Below, piece after piece: positions 21,852-34,366 of a stretch of 64,000 bases of DNA. The stretch comes from Phialocephala subalpina. Lineage: Eukaryota > Ascomycota > Leotiomycetes > Helotiales > Mollisiaceae. Each line of letters starts with the position of its first letter. Position 1 is the stretch's first letter. Below the pieces are notes generated by a model. That model was not told the DNA's origin. It searched no databases and worked only from the letters and a program-made list of their open reading frames with translations. Where the stretch lies: contig FJOG01000033.1 of the NCBI GenBank assembly GCA_900073065.1, positions 323,649 through 387,648 on the forward strand, read 5' to 3'. The translations under genes were made by a program, and so were the position numbers.

Positions 21852-23680
21852 ATGGCAGGACCTTCCCCTTCTCCTCACAAACCACGGCGGAAGGTCAAGA
21901 AGTCGAGCAATGGCAGCGAGGTTTCATCACCATCCGCATCAGGGCGACAGAGCTCCAGTCATCCAGCATATCCTCTCGCAGCTTTCCTCTGGCCAGCACG
22001 AAGCTCAGTATCGCAATGGGAGATTCTGCCATTGATATTGATGGCAGTAGGCCTCTTCAGATGGGCGGCAGGTCTGTGGGGGTATTCCGGTGCGTCTGCC
22101 ATTCGATCTCAATTCTCTGCTCTAATCTCTGTCCAGGTTTCCAAAACCCTCCAATGCACGGCGACTACGAAGCTCAGAGACATTGGATGGAGATCACAAC
22201 ACAATTACCTGTATCCCAATGGTACTTCCACGACCTCGAATGGTGGGGACTCGACTATCCTCCTCTGACTGCATACCATAGCTGGTTTCTGGGCAAGGTT
22301 GGAGGACTGGTTGACTCGTCATGGTTCGCTCTACACACATCGCGAGGACTCGATGATCCTACCTTGAAGATCTTTATGCGGGCGACAGTCATTGTTTCCG
22401 AATACCTCATCTACATACCTGCAGCGGTCATTTTTGTGCGGCGGCTCACTAGGCTTCAGGGCATCAATTCCTGGAATGCTTCGATTGCACTCACGGCGAT
22501 TCTCATGCAGCCTGGCACGATTCTGATCGATCACGTACACTTTCAATACAATACGGTGATGCTTGGGCTAGTGCTGGCAAGCATGTCTAGTGTCCTGGCA
22601 GGGAGATACATGTGGAGCTGCGTCTTTTTCGTCCTAGCATTGGGATTCAAGCAGATGGCACTGTACTATGCGCCGGCAGTGTTCGCATACCTCCTGGGAG
22701 TCTGCATATTTCCCAGGATCAATCTACCAAGGTTCTTGGGAATCGCTGTGGTCACTTTGGCTTCGTTCGCGGTCCTCTTATTACCTCTTTTTCTGGGAGC
22801 ATTGTACGATGCCTACCGGGGAATTGAGGCACGACCCGAGACATTTGGACGCCACGCGCCTCTGCCAATCTTCACGGAGTATTCATACCTGGTCAACTAT
22901 CAAGCTTGGTACTTCCCGATCATACAACAACTGGCGCAGATGGTCCATCGAGTCTTTCCTTTCGCAAGAGGTCTGTTCGAGGACAAGGTTGCAAATTTCT
23001 GGTGTGCTCTGAACGTCGTCATAAAGCTACGCCAATATCCCTCGGAACTGTTACAACAGGCTTCTTTGCTTGCAACACTCGCAGTTATTTCACCGGCGTG
23101 TCTTGTCATATTCTTGAAGCCTCGAAAGGAGCTCTTACCACTGGCACTATCGACAACGGCATGGGGTTTCTTTCTCTTCAGCTTCCAGGTCCACGAGAAG
23201 AGCGTCCTGTTACCTTTGATGCCGATGACGGTCCTGCTTGCAAGCAATCATGGATTGAGCAAGAGTGTTCGTGCCTGGATCGGATTCGCAAACCTCCTCG
23301 GAGTCTGGACGATATTTCCACTACTTCAACGGGTCGACCTGCGAATACCATACTATGTTCTCTCTCTGTTGTGGGCATATCTCCTGGGTCTTCCTCCAAC
23401 CTCGTTCGCTATTTACAAGCAAGATGGACATCCTACCTGGTCAGGGTTCGCGACGACATCTCTTCACACGATGTTTTATGCCATGATGGTTGGCTGGCAT
23501 TTTGGAGAAGCCTTTATAGACCCGCCTCAAGGGAAACCAGATCTATGGGTGGTTATCAATGTTGGAGTCGGAGCTGTAGGATTTGGCATCTGCTATTTGT
23601 GGTGCTTGTGGAATCTGGTGGCGGAGAGTGGGATTGTGAACTTTTCCAAGTCGGAAAAGAAGAAAGCAAAGTCTCAATAA
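21852..23680 (+). CDS. ALG6: Dolichyl-P-Glc:Man9GlcNAc2-PP-dolichol alpha-1,3-glucosyltransferase
   Basis: ER membrane enzyme that adds the first glucose to the lipid-linked N-glycan precursor on the lumenal side. It has 593 residues in two exons, 21852-22089 and 22137-23680. The ATG at 21852 is followed by a basic cytosolic tail (KPRRKVKKSS), then about a dozen hydrophobic segments. ALG6/ALG8 family motifs are clear: HGDYEAQRHWMEIT in the first lumenal loop right after the intron, DLEWWGLDYPPLTAYHSW, ILIDHVHFQYNTVMLG, and the conserved FQVHEKSVLLPLMP. The DYPPLTAYHSW and HEK forms point to ALG6 rather than ALG8. The C-terminus ends in a lysine-rich tail with KKKAKSQ, consistent with ER retention. 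It has its own promoter and no functional neighbours. Confidence 0.95.
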
Positions 23681-24702
23681 CTGTCTATAGGTCGCTTTAT
23701 ACCCAGAATCAAATCTTTCATTTTCCTCAAATCTCTCGGGTCATACTTCACATGCCCAAAGTCGCCGACACGTGTTGGGGTTGGTCCAGCCCCAGCCTTG
23801 GGCACGACCCGAGATATTTCCATCCTCGCGCATGCTCATTCGCTTGGCGACGGTTGTGAGTTAGCATTTCTACCAGGATGCTGCAGGACCTCCATAAGGC
23901 TGTCAGCTCCCCAATTACCACGCCCAATTACTGGACTCGCTACGGACGCGGCTGCACCCAAAGTTGTCACTCTCCGGGCCTTTTGCATGCAATAGCTCAG
24001 TTCCATCAATCAACATTCGTCGCCCCCATCCCAAACCATGGTGTCCCCATGCTGTATCTATGCAGGTTTCGGTGATACTGGGAGCTTCAAGAAGCTAAAA
24101 TGATATAGGCAGGTATTATCAGATACCGCCTTTTCCCAGCGATGTTGGCCCTCTGCAGCATTTCGCCCACATACACGAGCGGTTTGATATGGCCTGTCCG
24201 ACTGAGGTACTTTCAATGGGCAGCCAAAAATCCTTCAAGCTTTTCGATTCAAAACTTGTTACGCCCTCACGAAGCCTTCACGATCCGCAGCATCTCAGTC
24301 CCAAATAAGCTAAGCTGACTCCTGAACCCTTCAAGCCACGATGTCTCTCATTTGTTGCTGATCCATTCTCCAGCTCAGCCTTCACGCCACAAAGTGAGAC
24401 AGCAACGTTTCTTCCAGATCGCCGTAGAATTCCAATCGCGGGCCCTCATCTGTGCCGTGCGCTTGTGGAACAGTCTGACAGCTGGATGAACCTCGAACGC
24501 TTGTCGGAATCTCTCTGCTGGCAGTTTGAGGCGCAACCTCTCCAGCACACCCATTTTGTCTCGGCCCACCCCGCGTGCAGGTAAATAACTCGGCTGGATT
24601 GGCACTCTTTCATCGAGTCTCTTTGTTCATCAGCCATGACAAACGTTGTCTCCTTCACGACAAACATAATTTTAGGCTTCACGACACTTCAAAGTCGTCA
24701 CG
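23681..24702. other. Intergenic, no gene seen
   Basis: About 1 kb between ALG6 and the cupredoxin-like gene. Several short frames on both strands have no protein features. No repeats seen. Confidence 0.5.
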
Positions 24703-26315
24703 ATGTTGCTCAATATCGTAACTTTGGTATCGGTGGCGCTATTTAATACTGCATTTGCTCAGAGTTCTGCCACGGCTACTGCGACGACTTCTTCGAATTC
24801 AACCTCAACATCTCCTGCTCCGACAGCGACGCATACAGTTTCAGTGGGCGCAGTAAGTTATCACTTGCGCGAGTTCCTTTGTCCACAACATCGAGTATTG
24901 ACGATTCGCTCCGTTTAGGATGGTCTTAATTTCAATCCGAGGGAGCTCTTCGCTAGCGTTGGTGATATAATTGGTATGGGGGATGAATGATCGTGATGTG
25001 GGCGAGCGAAGGCTGATGAAATTCCAGAATATCGATTCTATCCTCAAAACCATTCCGTCGCCAGAGCAGCATATGGGCCTGAGCCATGTATTCCCTACGA
25101 AGATACGGGAGCAGGTTTAGTCGGGTTCTGGAGCGGGTTCCAACCAGTCGCTCTGGTTCTTAACAATGTGAGCAATGTCCCCGCCGGGCTTGATCAATTG
25201 ACTGACGATGTTGCTTGCAGCCTCCAATATTTCGCGTACGAGTCAATGACACCGATCCAATATTCTACTACTGTTCGGCACCGGGAGCATGTTTCGAGGG
25301 AATGATCGGTGTGATCAACCCGGTTTGTCTAGACCTCCAGATGGTTCTCAGCCCCGCTAATTCGGGATGCAGAATTCTACAGAAACATTCGCACAACAAT
25401 TCAACTATACACAGAATGCTACATTGGCATTCAGTCCATTAGAATACTTCCCAAAAGAAGTCGCATTTTCACGAACAACCACAGCCACGGGTGCGACCTC
25501 GACTCCGACTGCTCCTCCCGCCTCGACGAGCACAACCCCCGCAGCAATCCACTCACATACACCTCTCGGCGCAGGACCAATTGCCGGGATCGCAATCGGT
25601 GGATTCGCAGTCGCCGTTCTAGCAGCAGCGTTGATCTACATGTGCGGACGACATAAAACCGTCAACGAGATGCTTCGTCAATCCACCATCGCGCCCTCGA
25701 ACCATAATTCCTACCAACCCACCTCCGCTGGCCTGGCAGAAGCGCAATACTCCCACATGCAGAAGACGCCTATGACGGAAACAAGATTCAGTGGTGGCGC
25801 ATATGGTGTTCCTGGAACAGAAACGGAGAGTTACAGGAGCCAGAGCCCACCGCTTGATGAAAGGAGCGCGATGATGGGAATGCAGCCTATGCATTTCCAG
25901 CAAGGTCAAGGCAGCCCAGGTCTAGGAATGATGAGCCCTGGGTCTCCTGGATATCCAAGTCCGACATATCATGATAGTCAGACGCACGAGATGGGGAATG
26001 CGAATCCACAGTCGGGATTGGGATTCAGGTTCGTTGATCTTCCTGTCTCCACTGAATAGGCTTCAGTGCCCAGAACCAAGAGTCTTGGTTACCACTCGGT
26101 TGGGACTGCACTACATTCTTCAATTGTTCTCATTGTCCAAATTGCTAACGATTTTCTTCATTAGACCTTACAATCCCGGACCTCAAGTCCACGAGCTCCC
26201 AGTCCCGTCAAGAAATCCGAGCGATGCCGGACCGCCACCATTCTCCTCGACGACCGACTCGAGACCATTTTCGTACACAGACAGCGAGAGCGGGTTCCAC
26301 ACGGATCGGAAATAG
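24703..26315 (+). CDS. Membrane-anchored cupredoxin-like Ser/Thr-rich protein
   Basis: Cell-surface protein of 417 residues from exons 24703-24852, 24919-24973, 25028-25167, 25221-25322, 25373-26028 and 26165-26315. In order: signal peptide (MLLNIVTLVSVALFNTAFA), short Ser/Thr stalk, plastocyanin-like domain at about 50-160 (FNPRELFASVGDIIEYRF, PQNHSVARA, then FYYCSAPGACFEGMIGVINP), a second Ser/Thr stalk, one transmembrane helix (AGIAIGGFAVAVLAAALIYM) and a Gly/Pro/Ser-rich cytoplasmic tail. Fungal extracellular serine-rich proteins have this plan. The second copper-binding His, usually just after the Cys, is replaced (ACFEGM), so metal binding is uncertain. If the last 126-bp intron is not removed, the protein ends earlier at 26059. 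Confidence 0.85.
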
Positions 26316-27782
26316 GATACACCCCCACTGATTCGCTCATGTCCCGAGTACTGAGCACAAGGTCGGGTACGAGTGATGGGTGAGGGGTGACGGAAGCATG
26401 ACGTTGGGCTTATACCACGGGATCGGAAGGAAGAACTCCTGCAAAGCTTATGTTCATGCGTTGGGAGTGGAGTCAGAGGGTAGGAACTTTTGTTTTATTT
26501 TGGGCACAAGCAAGGCGTTTTGGAGTTTGCGGTACGAAGTCATGGGATGGACGATTCACCGAACGGAATTTGGGACTTTGATTCGAAAATTTTGATCATT
26601 TTTATGAGGGGAAGATATACCAGCTTCAGTGGAGGGCACGTCTTGCGCGTGTTTGTATTTAATACTATTCTTTAGAATGAAGGCCTTTGGTCATTCTTCA
26701 TGTTGTTTCTCCTCAAGTTCCGGATTCCTTGGTGTCCCGCTTGCACCGACAAGTAGGATGAGGCGAGCATGTTCACAATGGATGCTCACTGATCATAGCA
26801 AGCGCAGTGACGACTTCAGCGCGCGTCTATCTCCTCCACCATCAGCACGTCTTCCACTCAAGTGCCGCTCATGCCATCAATCATCTTCACCACCTCGTAC
26901 GTCTGAGCCTCTCCTATCTCCTCCCTGACAACCCGCGCCTGTGGAACCCCAAACAATCAAGCAGGCGCCTACTTTTCGGGCTCCCACCCAATCCCGACTT
27001 CTAAATTGTCTACTTCATATATCTCAATATCGCTCAACGCACCCCCTTTCTCATTTGAGTAGACAAGCGAAAGGGGTCGCTTACTGTTTCAGACTGTTTT
27101 GGCTGTCATCGTTGGGCCGTTGGCTGATTTGGGCTTGGGTAGGGCTGAAGGATGAGTGAGGGCGGCCGCTTGTTGTGTGGAGGCTGGTGAGTGAGGTTGT
27201 TGATGAGTGAGGCAAGGCTGTCTGGACATTGGAGAGAAGGCGCGAGGTCTCAGACATGCGGTATTTTGGGGTTGAGCGCGGCCGCAAGATGGTGCAGATT
27301 AAGTCTTGTGCTGATGTGATGCATCTTTTCTAGAAGCTTACTCAAATGCATCTAGGCAGCCCGTTCGGATTGCCATTTATCAGTGATGCACTATGATGTT
27401 GAGAATGTATGTCGATGCCGGGAATAATCTGGTACTAACATTCAGGTTCGTGATTGACAGGCTTTGCTTCAAATTGTTGAATCTTTGATTCTGGGCCAAC
27501 AAAGAATCATTTCTTGATGTGCTATTGAACGCCTCGAGATGTGTAAGTACTTGCTGATCAAGCTTTCCTTGCACGATGTCAGCGCTAGAAAGTCGAGAAA
27601 TTCGGTACCATACCCACGGGCACCACGTCAGATCATAGAGCGAGAACGAGGTTCCAGGATATTATTAAGTAGAATACATTCCAATCTCCCTTTTCCTAGG
27701 TATCATATCGAATCCATCTTCCATCAATGGCATCTATTACCTCTTCCTCCCAATGCACCCCGACGTGAAACAAACGAAACTT
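26316..27782. other. Intergenic, no gene seen
   Basis: Nearly 1.5 kb between convergent genes. It contains two GCGGCCGC octamers (27162 and 27278) and pyrimidine-rich tracts around 26900-27050, but no convincing gene, repeat or RNA. Confidence 0.45.
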
Positions 27783-30023
27783 TTACGCAGCAGCACCAGC
27801 AGCAATAAACAGCCGCTCCCTCTTCATCGCAAAGCTCAACACAGTAGTCAAAGCTCCAGCAGTGATGACTAAAATATAAGTCTTACTCATCGCACTCACA
27901 ATCGCCTCGAGAACCTCCAACTTCACCGCATCACTCAAACTCGCAACGAACGCGCTTCCTGCACCCGCAATCGCAGCCTGGATATCGGCTAACGGGACAT
28001 TGGGCAAGATGGCTCCGATAGACGTTTGTGATTTGTTCAAGAAGACTGAGTTCGCGATGGCGAGCGCGATGGTGACGCCAGAGACTTGAGCACAAGTGAT
28101 GAAGCCGACAGCTGATGGGATGAGTTCCGGCTCAACGATGGCTTGGGCGACGGAGAAGGAGGCTTGGACAAAAAAGCCTGTTCCTAGACCGAGGAAGACG
28201 GTATAACCGTAGATGGTAGAGACGCTGCTGTTTACGTCGACGGTGTACATCAAAGCTCCTCCTATCACGACGAAGATCCCTCCGACCGTATACCACGGCA
28301 TGTACAGTCCGTATGCGGACAAGATAGCGCCGTTGGTGATGACTGCGAAGACCATGAGGAAGATGAGTGGCAAAAGACGAACACCGGCTTCCTGTTCATC
28401 AAGATCTCGGAGTCAGCCAACTTCTTTTGTATGTTTCGAGAGCAAAAATTCATGTCTTGAGAGTGCGTTTGGAGCACAGGTGGAGTACATCGGAGCAATG
28501 CACTCCTAAGACAACACGAAAGAGGGAATAATTCTCCGAGAAATTGATGCTTACAAGAGCTGCGTCGGCACGGGTGAATTGAAAGTAGATTGGGATCATG
28601 TAGATTGGGATGAAGACCGCAGTTCCACCAGCAGCTGTCACGGCGAAGAGGATGAGGATCGTGCGGGACTTAAAGAATTCGACAGGAAATATGCGTCGAG
28701 TCTTCGTAGTGTAGATGGTGTATACTTGTTGGAGACCGAGGAGGATGAAGAGGACTCCTGAGCAGCAGAAGAGGCCGATAATCTTTCCACTGTTCCAGGG
28801 GTAGGTCACTCCTCCAAAGGACATCGCCATCACACCAGAGACGAAAGCACCGACGATGAGGAGACCTCCGAGATAGTCCATCTCACGGGCTCGATCCATG
28901 AAGGAGACTCCAGGACGAGGATCCTTGTTGGGTAGCATAAACAGGTAGACTGGTGCACATACTGCTCCGATGCATAAGTTAATGTAGAACGCCCACTACA
29001 CAAAAATTAGCATGGTGTTTCATAGGATGGCCGAGCCGTTGAGAGCTCGAATCCCTGCGAAATGGCAGATTCATAGCGGGATATATACATACTCTCCAGC
29101 CTGCAGACGAATCTGTGAATGCTCCGCCGATGATGGGTCCAAGGACTGCGAAATGTTAGTAAAGCCCTTCCGGTAACGACACCTTGCAATGTCATGCCCT
29201 CCGAGGGTCCTGGTAAGAATGGGGCATTGAAAAGACTGTAAGAAATACTTTGCTTACCTGTTCCGAGGCCCCAAGTTAAACCCGTTCCTCCAACATACAT
29301 CGGCCTTTCATGCATTGTCGTTGTGGCAGCAAGCAAAGTCATCACTCCGACATACATTCCAGACCCGCCAACACCACAGATAGCTCTTCCCACAATCAAG
29401 GCATTGATCGTTGGAGCAGCACCGCAAAGCGCTGAACCGACTTCGAACAATGTCACGCAAAGGATGTACGTCCATTTGGCATTGAATTGGCCAAAGACCT
29501 TACCCCAAACCAAGTTTGTTGCTGCTGCTCCAATCAAGAAAGCAACCGAGAGCCACGAGAGCTTGCCGATAGCATCGAAATGAGTGACTATTGTTGGTTG
29601 GACATCTGCGACGATAGTGTTGTCGAGGGCGAAGAGAAAGGTTGAGGACAGAATAGAGAAGATGACGAGTGCCCACTAGAAGACGGGGGAGTCAGCAATT
29701 GCCCTTCAAAGAATGCCTTGGGAGAGACTCGAGAGAGAAATATCATGAGACATTCCAAAGTAAGGAAGGGGACGTATCCCTTGCTTACTTACCTTCCATC
29801 CACTGATGTCTCTTGGTGGAGCTTCTTCTGTGCTGTCGACTTGTTCTCCCTTCTCTGCATCGATGTCGTCTATTCCTGTCACCGATGTTGCTTCTGATGC
29901 AGGGTTCTCGTCCTTGTTTGGTGCTGCCAGAAAATCTTTCTTTTCGTCAGACTTGAAGTCGGCTGAAGTAACGCCTTCCTCTTTCTCCCCTGCTGTCACT
30001 CGAATTTCGTCGTTTGTTGTCAT
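27783..30023 (-). CDS. MFS multidrug/toxin efflux pump, DHA2 (14-helix) family
   Basis: Plasma-membrane proton antiporter that exports drugs or secondary metabolites. It has 583 residues from exons 30023-29793, 29675-29258, 29145-29093, 28995-28555 and 28391-27783. A charged cytoplasmic N-terminus of about 75 residues precedes the first helix, with the DHA2 motif FALDNTIVADVQP; GRAICGVGGSGMYVGVMTLL is the antiporter-type segment. Later exons give PIIGGAFTDSSAGWRWAFYIN and the remaining helices, and the gene ends with a short Ala tail. The length is right for the AflT/TRI12-like group. The 163-bp intron 28554-28392 is longer than the others but gives the expected DAALEAGVRLLPLIFLMV junction. 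No biosynthetic genes are adjacent, so a general detoxification role is as likely as dedicated export. Confidence 0.92.
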
Positions 30024-30210
30024 CTTGACTTTTTCCTTGGGTGACAACGAGGCTGATAAGATTTTGAAGAAGAAATGTAGCTGTGGAAGAAATTGTATTG
30101 AACCAATGAGCCGCACCGGGTCCGAGTCGTGTTCAGGTGTCAATAGAACGCCAGAAAGTCCAGACCTGTTTGAGAACTCTACCTCTCCAAAGGGGGTTCC
30201 CAACGGAAAC

Positions 30211-30217
30211 TATATAG
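30211..30217 (-). promoter_or_regulatory. TATA-like box for the DHA2 pump gene
   Basis: CTATATA on the minus strand about 190 bp upstream of the start codon. Position fits a core promoter with a long leader; not otherwise supported. Confidence 0.25.
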
Positions 30218-32509
30218 TAATCGTGGGGAACTCCAAGAAGCAGTTGATGTGCATATGTTACAACGATGTGAACAGGGGTTTGGAATCAAGTGGTCTAAAC
30301 TTCGTTCTTTGCTGGCCGCAATTCACGCTGGATCGGCGTTAATTGGTAAGCTCTGACTCTCCAAGAATCCCTTTATGAAGCTACAACAGCAAAGATTTAA
30401 CACTATTCGTGCAAATCGTATATTTTCTCCATGGTTTTGGGCTTCATGGAGTCGCGAGGCCCGATAAATCCGCCATGTCCAGACCCTCCTTGTCAGCTCG
30501 GTCCAACAACACAGACCAAGCAGTAGAGAAGAGATATCACAAGGCTGCAGGGATCGGAATATGACCTCGGACTTTTAAGAAAATCTTGAATGCCAGTCAT
30601 CGAGGCTATCGATATCCTAGCGAGAGCCTATTGAGACATCAGATCGCGTTCCAAGGGGTGGAGACGGGAGCGCAACTCATTCCCAAGAATCACGAAATGT
30701 ACGTCGTAGTGCTGACAATCTGCTTGAGCCTCCGATCTCATTGGCGAAGTGGCGCCTCAGCTGGCCTGTTATGAGACGGTATCTCTTTCTCAATCAAAGG
30801 CAGATTGATTCATAATCGTGTTCGGGACAATTGAGTGTGGTGCGGAGGGTCTTTTCGCCGCACACCGGCAGAAGAACGCCCAAACTCCACGACTTGGACA
30901 TAAAGTTTCACGCCAAGGCTTGACATTTCCTATTTCTTGGATCCCCGATGGACGTGGCGGATTTAGGTGGTTTGATATCGCCGACGAAACATAATTCAAC
31001 CGCAGGATGAGTCAAAGCAACTCGGTGGATGATGACCTCGTGATGCAACGACTGAGAACTGTTCGCGTTCGCGCCATGTTTCATGGATCATGAGAATGCC
31101 TTGGTATTAGGCCTCGATGGGCATACCTATCCGGGCTCAATCTGATACCTTTGAGGCGCTGCTGACGCATCTGTGAGTGGTGTGAACCTGTCAGATTGAG
31201 CTCGTCAGCGCTACATCTTTCGTTATCTTAGACAGGTTTTCCTCCGCCGAGACGGAGGAACACCAACAAGTGTCGAGAACTGATGTTCATCCGAGTCGGG
31301 ACATTGACATCGAGAATGAGAAGAATCGGGATGGATGAAAAATGAAATTCGAGATGGCAGAAGTCAATATAAGGTTTGACAGACTGGAGAAGGAAAGCCC
31401 CTCTTCAATTCGGCATTGAGTTCCGCTGCCTCGGGTCGCCGAAAAGGGGTGTCATCACGTGAGTTGCCACCCCACTGAACATCGCAACTGCCTGTCTTGG
31501 TCTGTGATCCACAAAGAAGGAGAGCTGAGGATCTCTGGGCAAGCTCGGGTGAGATTCTGTTTTGGAAACCGACTTCCTATTTGTTTTCAAAAGTCAATCG
31601 ATCGCAAGTTCCGCAGAATCCCTTCAGGTGAAGCGGTATAGAGCCTAATTTTCAAACGATCGAGATGATAATACTCGAGCATTCGTGCCTCAAATATGAC
31701 CATGCGAATGGTCACACAGCTCCTTTTCTTCGGCCATTTCCCAATGCTGTATCGCTTTCTTACAAAGATCCTGCTTCTCGTCTAATTACAGGATATCCTC
31801 ACGAATATCTCCACACTTTTTCTAAGTTGCTGCACCAGATAAAATTGATAATGTTTCCCCTTGCTTCTCAAGAAGAGAATAGACGGAGCGCGATATTTCT
31901 AGTATTAATATCTGGCATCTGTTCCTCAGAGCCTCAGAGGCTAATCTCTGCATCTGGAAAGTGACTACCTGTTCTTGGCAAAAACAGGGGTAGCAAGTGC
32001 CCTAAAGGATTGGTGCTTGGTTCCTTGAGTAAGTAGCGATGTGAGCGCTAGAGCACGCTGAAGTTAGAGTGGGTGAAGCCTGAACAAAAGTGTATCCAGA
32101 ACTCCTCTCACTTACGGTAAACCACCCACCATTTCCCACCCAACTTGACTTCCTATCTATCACGCACGAATTGCTAAATTTCAAATTCACGACTCTTCTT
32201 CCATGTTTGAGCTCTATTAGACGCATATACACGCTGAAATATAGTCTCAAAAAAACCAACTATCAATCCTAGATTTGGACAGGATTACCCCGCCATATCA
32301 AAGCAACATACACCTTCAAAGCACAAACGGAACTAAAGAAGTAAGGAATCCTCGTGAAATTTCTCTCTAATAGTTGCTCTAAATAGATATTCAAATATAT
32401 TTACAAGTTTCCAGAACGTTCAGGATACCTGAGATATCACATTTCAATAGTACTGTACAGTCCAGATTACAATACGGTCCAGAACGCAACTTTGTCCATA
32501 CTTCATCTT

Positions 32510-32515
32510 TATAAG
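32510..32515 (+). promoter_or_regulatory. TATA-like box for the phosphatase gene
   Basis: TATAAG about 105 bp upstream of the ATG at 32615. Assigned by position only. Confidence 0.3.
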
Positions 32516-32614
32516 CACATTCCAATTCCCGTACTTCCTTGTATCCTACCCAGAAACATTAGATCAATTTCGCGCCAATCCAACTTAGCAATTCATCATG
32601 TTTCACCTGCGAAA

Positions 32615-33388
32615 ATGTCTTCAGCTCCTCCGACCTCTGCAACACCCAACCCACCAGTTAACAATGTATATCAAGGCTGGATCTCCGAAGTATTTCCAAA
32701 TTTATTCATTGGGGATGCGCGATGTCTCTTATATCTTCCTACTATCCGAAAGTACAACATCAAGGCCGCCCTCTCTTTGCGGGAATTCGACAAACACTTA
32801 TGCCAACTTTACTTCAAAGAACTAGTTCCACAACATATCTGGATCGAATGCGCCGATTCTTCTACCCAGGATCTTCTGCAATATATGGATCGTTGCTGCC
32901 ATTTTATCGAGCAGAACTTGAATCAAATCCAGGATGGGGGAGTTTTGGTTCATTGTCAAAAAGACATCTCGCGTTCCTCGACGATGGTCATCGCTTACTT
33001 AATACGTAGGCAACGGAGGGGTGTTGAAGGAATCTCAAAGGAGATGAGACTCAAACGAGATATCACCAGGCCTAGTAGGAATTTTATGAGACAACTTCGG
33101 ATTTGGAAGGAGGCTGAATATCAAATCTGGGAAAGCGATATCGATCGCGAGGATGAAGAGATATTGCAGGCCAAACCCCGGTTTTATATCAACCTCACTC
33201 GTACTGGAACAGAGCCTGAGGAACATCAGGAAAAGAGGATCCCAAAAGCTGCTTATCAGCAGTACCTAGATGGTAGCGCTTTGAAGTTGAAGAAAAAAGG
33301 ATTGAGAGGGAACGAGATTCTTCGAAGTTCGACACCTGATCTGCGGCAAGTAGTTCAACAGCGCTTTGGCTTGGGTTCGTTACAGTAG
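32615..33388 (+). CDS. Dual-specificity protein phosphatase with altered active-site loop
   Basis: Intronless gene for 257 residues. I chose ATG 32615 as the first in-frame ATG; the open frame upstream lacks one. The fold of DUSP enzymes is readable: SEVFPNLFIGDARCLLYLP (first strands), IECADSSTQDLL with the likely general-acid Asp, CCHFIEQNLNQIQDGGVLV, and the signature HCQKDISRSSTMVIAYLI. The CX5R motif is kept (Cys, five residues, Arg), but the usual Gly of HCXXGXSR is Asp and the residue before it is Lys. That could lower or change activity. The C-terminal 80 residues are charged and not part of the fold. Substrates are unknown. Confidence 0.88.
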   Translation: MSSAPPTSATPNPPVNNVYQGWISEVFPNLFIGDARCLLYLPTIRKYNIKAALSLREFDKHLCQLYFKELVPQHIWIECADSSTQDLLQYMDRCCHFIEQNLNQIQDGGVLVHCQKDISRSSTMVIAYLIRRQRRGVEGISKEMRLKRDITRPSRNFMRQLRIWKEAEYQIWESDIDREDEEILQAKPRFYINLTRTGTEPEEHQEKRIPKAAYQQYLDGSALKLKKKGLRGNEILRSSTPDLRQVVQQRFGLGSLQ

Positions 33389-33652
33389 GTAATGCCCTGA
33401 AGGGATATCCTCTTGACTCCTAGATTGCACTGGTAATTAGCGATGTAACCCTGGAAGAATGGTACGGTGCCGGCGTCTAGTGCATAAGAGTGGGGCGGGG
33501 TCATGAACAGACAGCGGGGTTCTCGATGAACGACATCCCCAACACCTGTATCTACTGCCCGCCACTACAAGCTAGATTTTGTGTACTCTGCTGAAAATCT
33601 GTTAGATCAAATTGATTTTGCCAAGCACAAACTCTGAAACCAACCTCCTGCC

Positions 33653-34366
33653 ATGTCCACACAACACTCCCTCGCAGGCCTCGAAACTTTCGATGCCCTG
33701 AACCTCGAATATGAACTCGCATATGAAGACAACCTATTTAAAAAAGCCTGCATCACCCAAGCTATTTCCATCCTTCCTCCCGGATCAAGAGTCCTGGATG
33801 TAGGATGTGGGACTGGAATCCCGGTCTCCGATATGTTAGCCAAAGCAGGCCTCGATGTCGTGGGATTCGACATCTCGCCTAAGATGATCGATCTCGCTCA
33901 GTCACGAGTTAACGGGAGCTTCACCGTATCTGATATGTTGAGTTTCGAGCCTGAGGGGCATTTCGGCGCAGTGTTTATGATATTCTGTCATCTCCAACTC
34001 TCATACGCCGATTTCCATTCCGCGGCACTCAAATTCGCCAATGCACTCGAGCCAGGGGGACTTTTTGCAGTGGGTCAGATGCCTGGTGATAAATATGTGA
34101 AAGAAGGCGAGTGGGCAGATGAAGGAAAGAGCTATGTAGAGGATTACAATGCGCCGTTTATGGGTGAACCATTGCCGACTTTTATGATGAGTGCGGATGG
34201 ACAGAGGAGGATGTTGGAGAGTATGGGGTTGGAGATTGTTTGGGAGCGGGTTGATACTTTTCAGCCGAAGAACGAGAAGTGTGATCCGGAGGAGCAGCAG
34301 TATGTTATTGCGAGGAGGGTGAATGAGAACCCTTTATCTCCACCCATTCCCCTGCCCAAGACGTGA
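33653..34366 (+). CDS. Class I SAM-dependent methyltransferase
   Basis: Cytosolic methyltransferase of 237 residues in one exon. Motif I (VLDVGCGTGIPVSDML) binds SAM, the acidic residue of motif II sits in VVGFDISPKMI, and motif III-like LEPGGLFAVGQMPGD follows. The size fits small-molecule methyltransferases of the Methyltransf_11/25 type. The substrate is not evident. Its start lies 264 bp after the phosphatase stop on the same strand, so the two have separate short promoters. No biosynthetic cluster surrounds it. Confidence 0.9.
   Translation: MSTQHSLAGLETFDALNLEYELAYEDNLFKKACITQAISILPPGSRVLDVGCGTGIPVSDMLAKAGLDVVGFDISPKMIDLAQSRVNGSFTVSDMLSFEPEGHFGAVFMIFCHLQLSYADFHSAALKFANALEPGGLFAVGQMPGDKYVKEGEWADEGKSYVEDYNAPFMGEPLPTFMMSADGQRRMLESMGLEIVWERVDTFQPKNEKCDPEEQQYVIARRVNENPLSPPIPLPKT

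Larger units (their letters stand above)
30024..32614. other. Large intergenic region, no gene seen
   Basis: About 2.6 kb between divergent genes. Short frames (for example 31665-31964) have no ATG-family-motif combination I can support. A/T content rises after 32000. A TATAAG at 32510 probably serves the phosphatase gene. Confidence 0.45.

Noticed and set aside
22906..23859. 317-codon open frame inside ALG6 in another frame
   Set aside because: Shadow frame of a strongly conserved gene; no family features of its own.
27783..34366. Secondary-metabolite gene cluster around the efflux pump and methyltransferase
   Set aside because: No polyketide, peptide or terpene synthase and no P450 or oxidoreductase is nearby; the genes are kilobases apart with unrelated neighbours.
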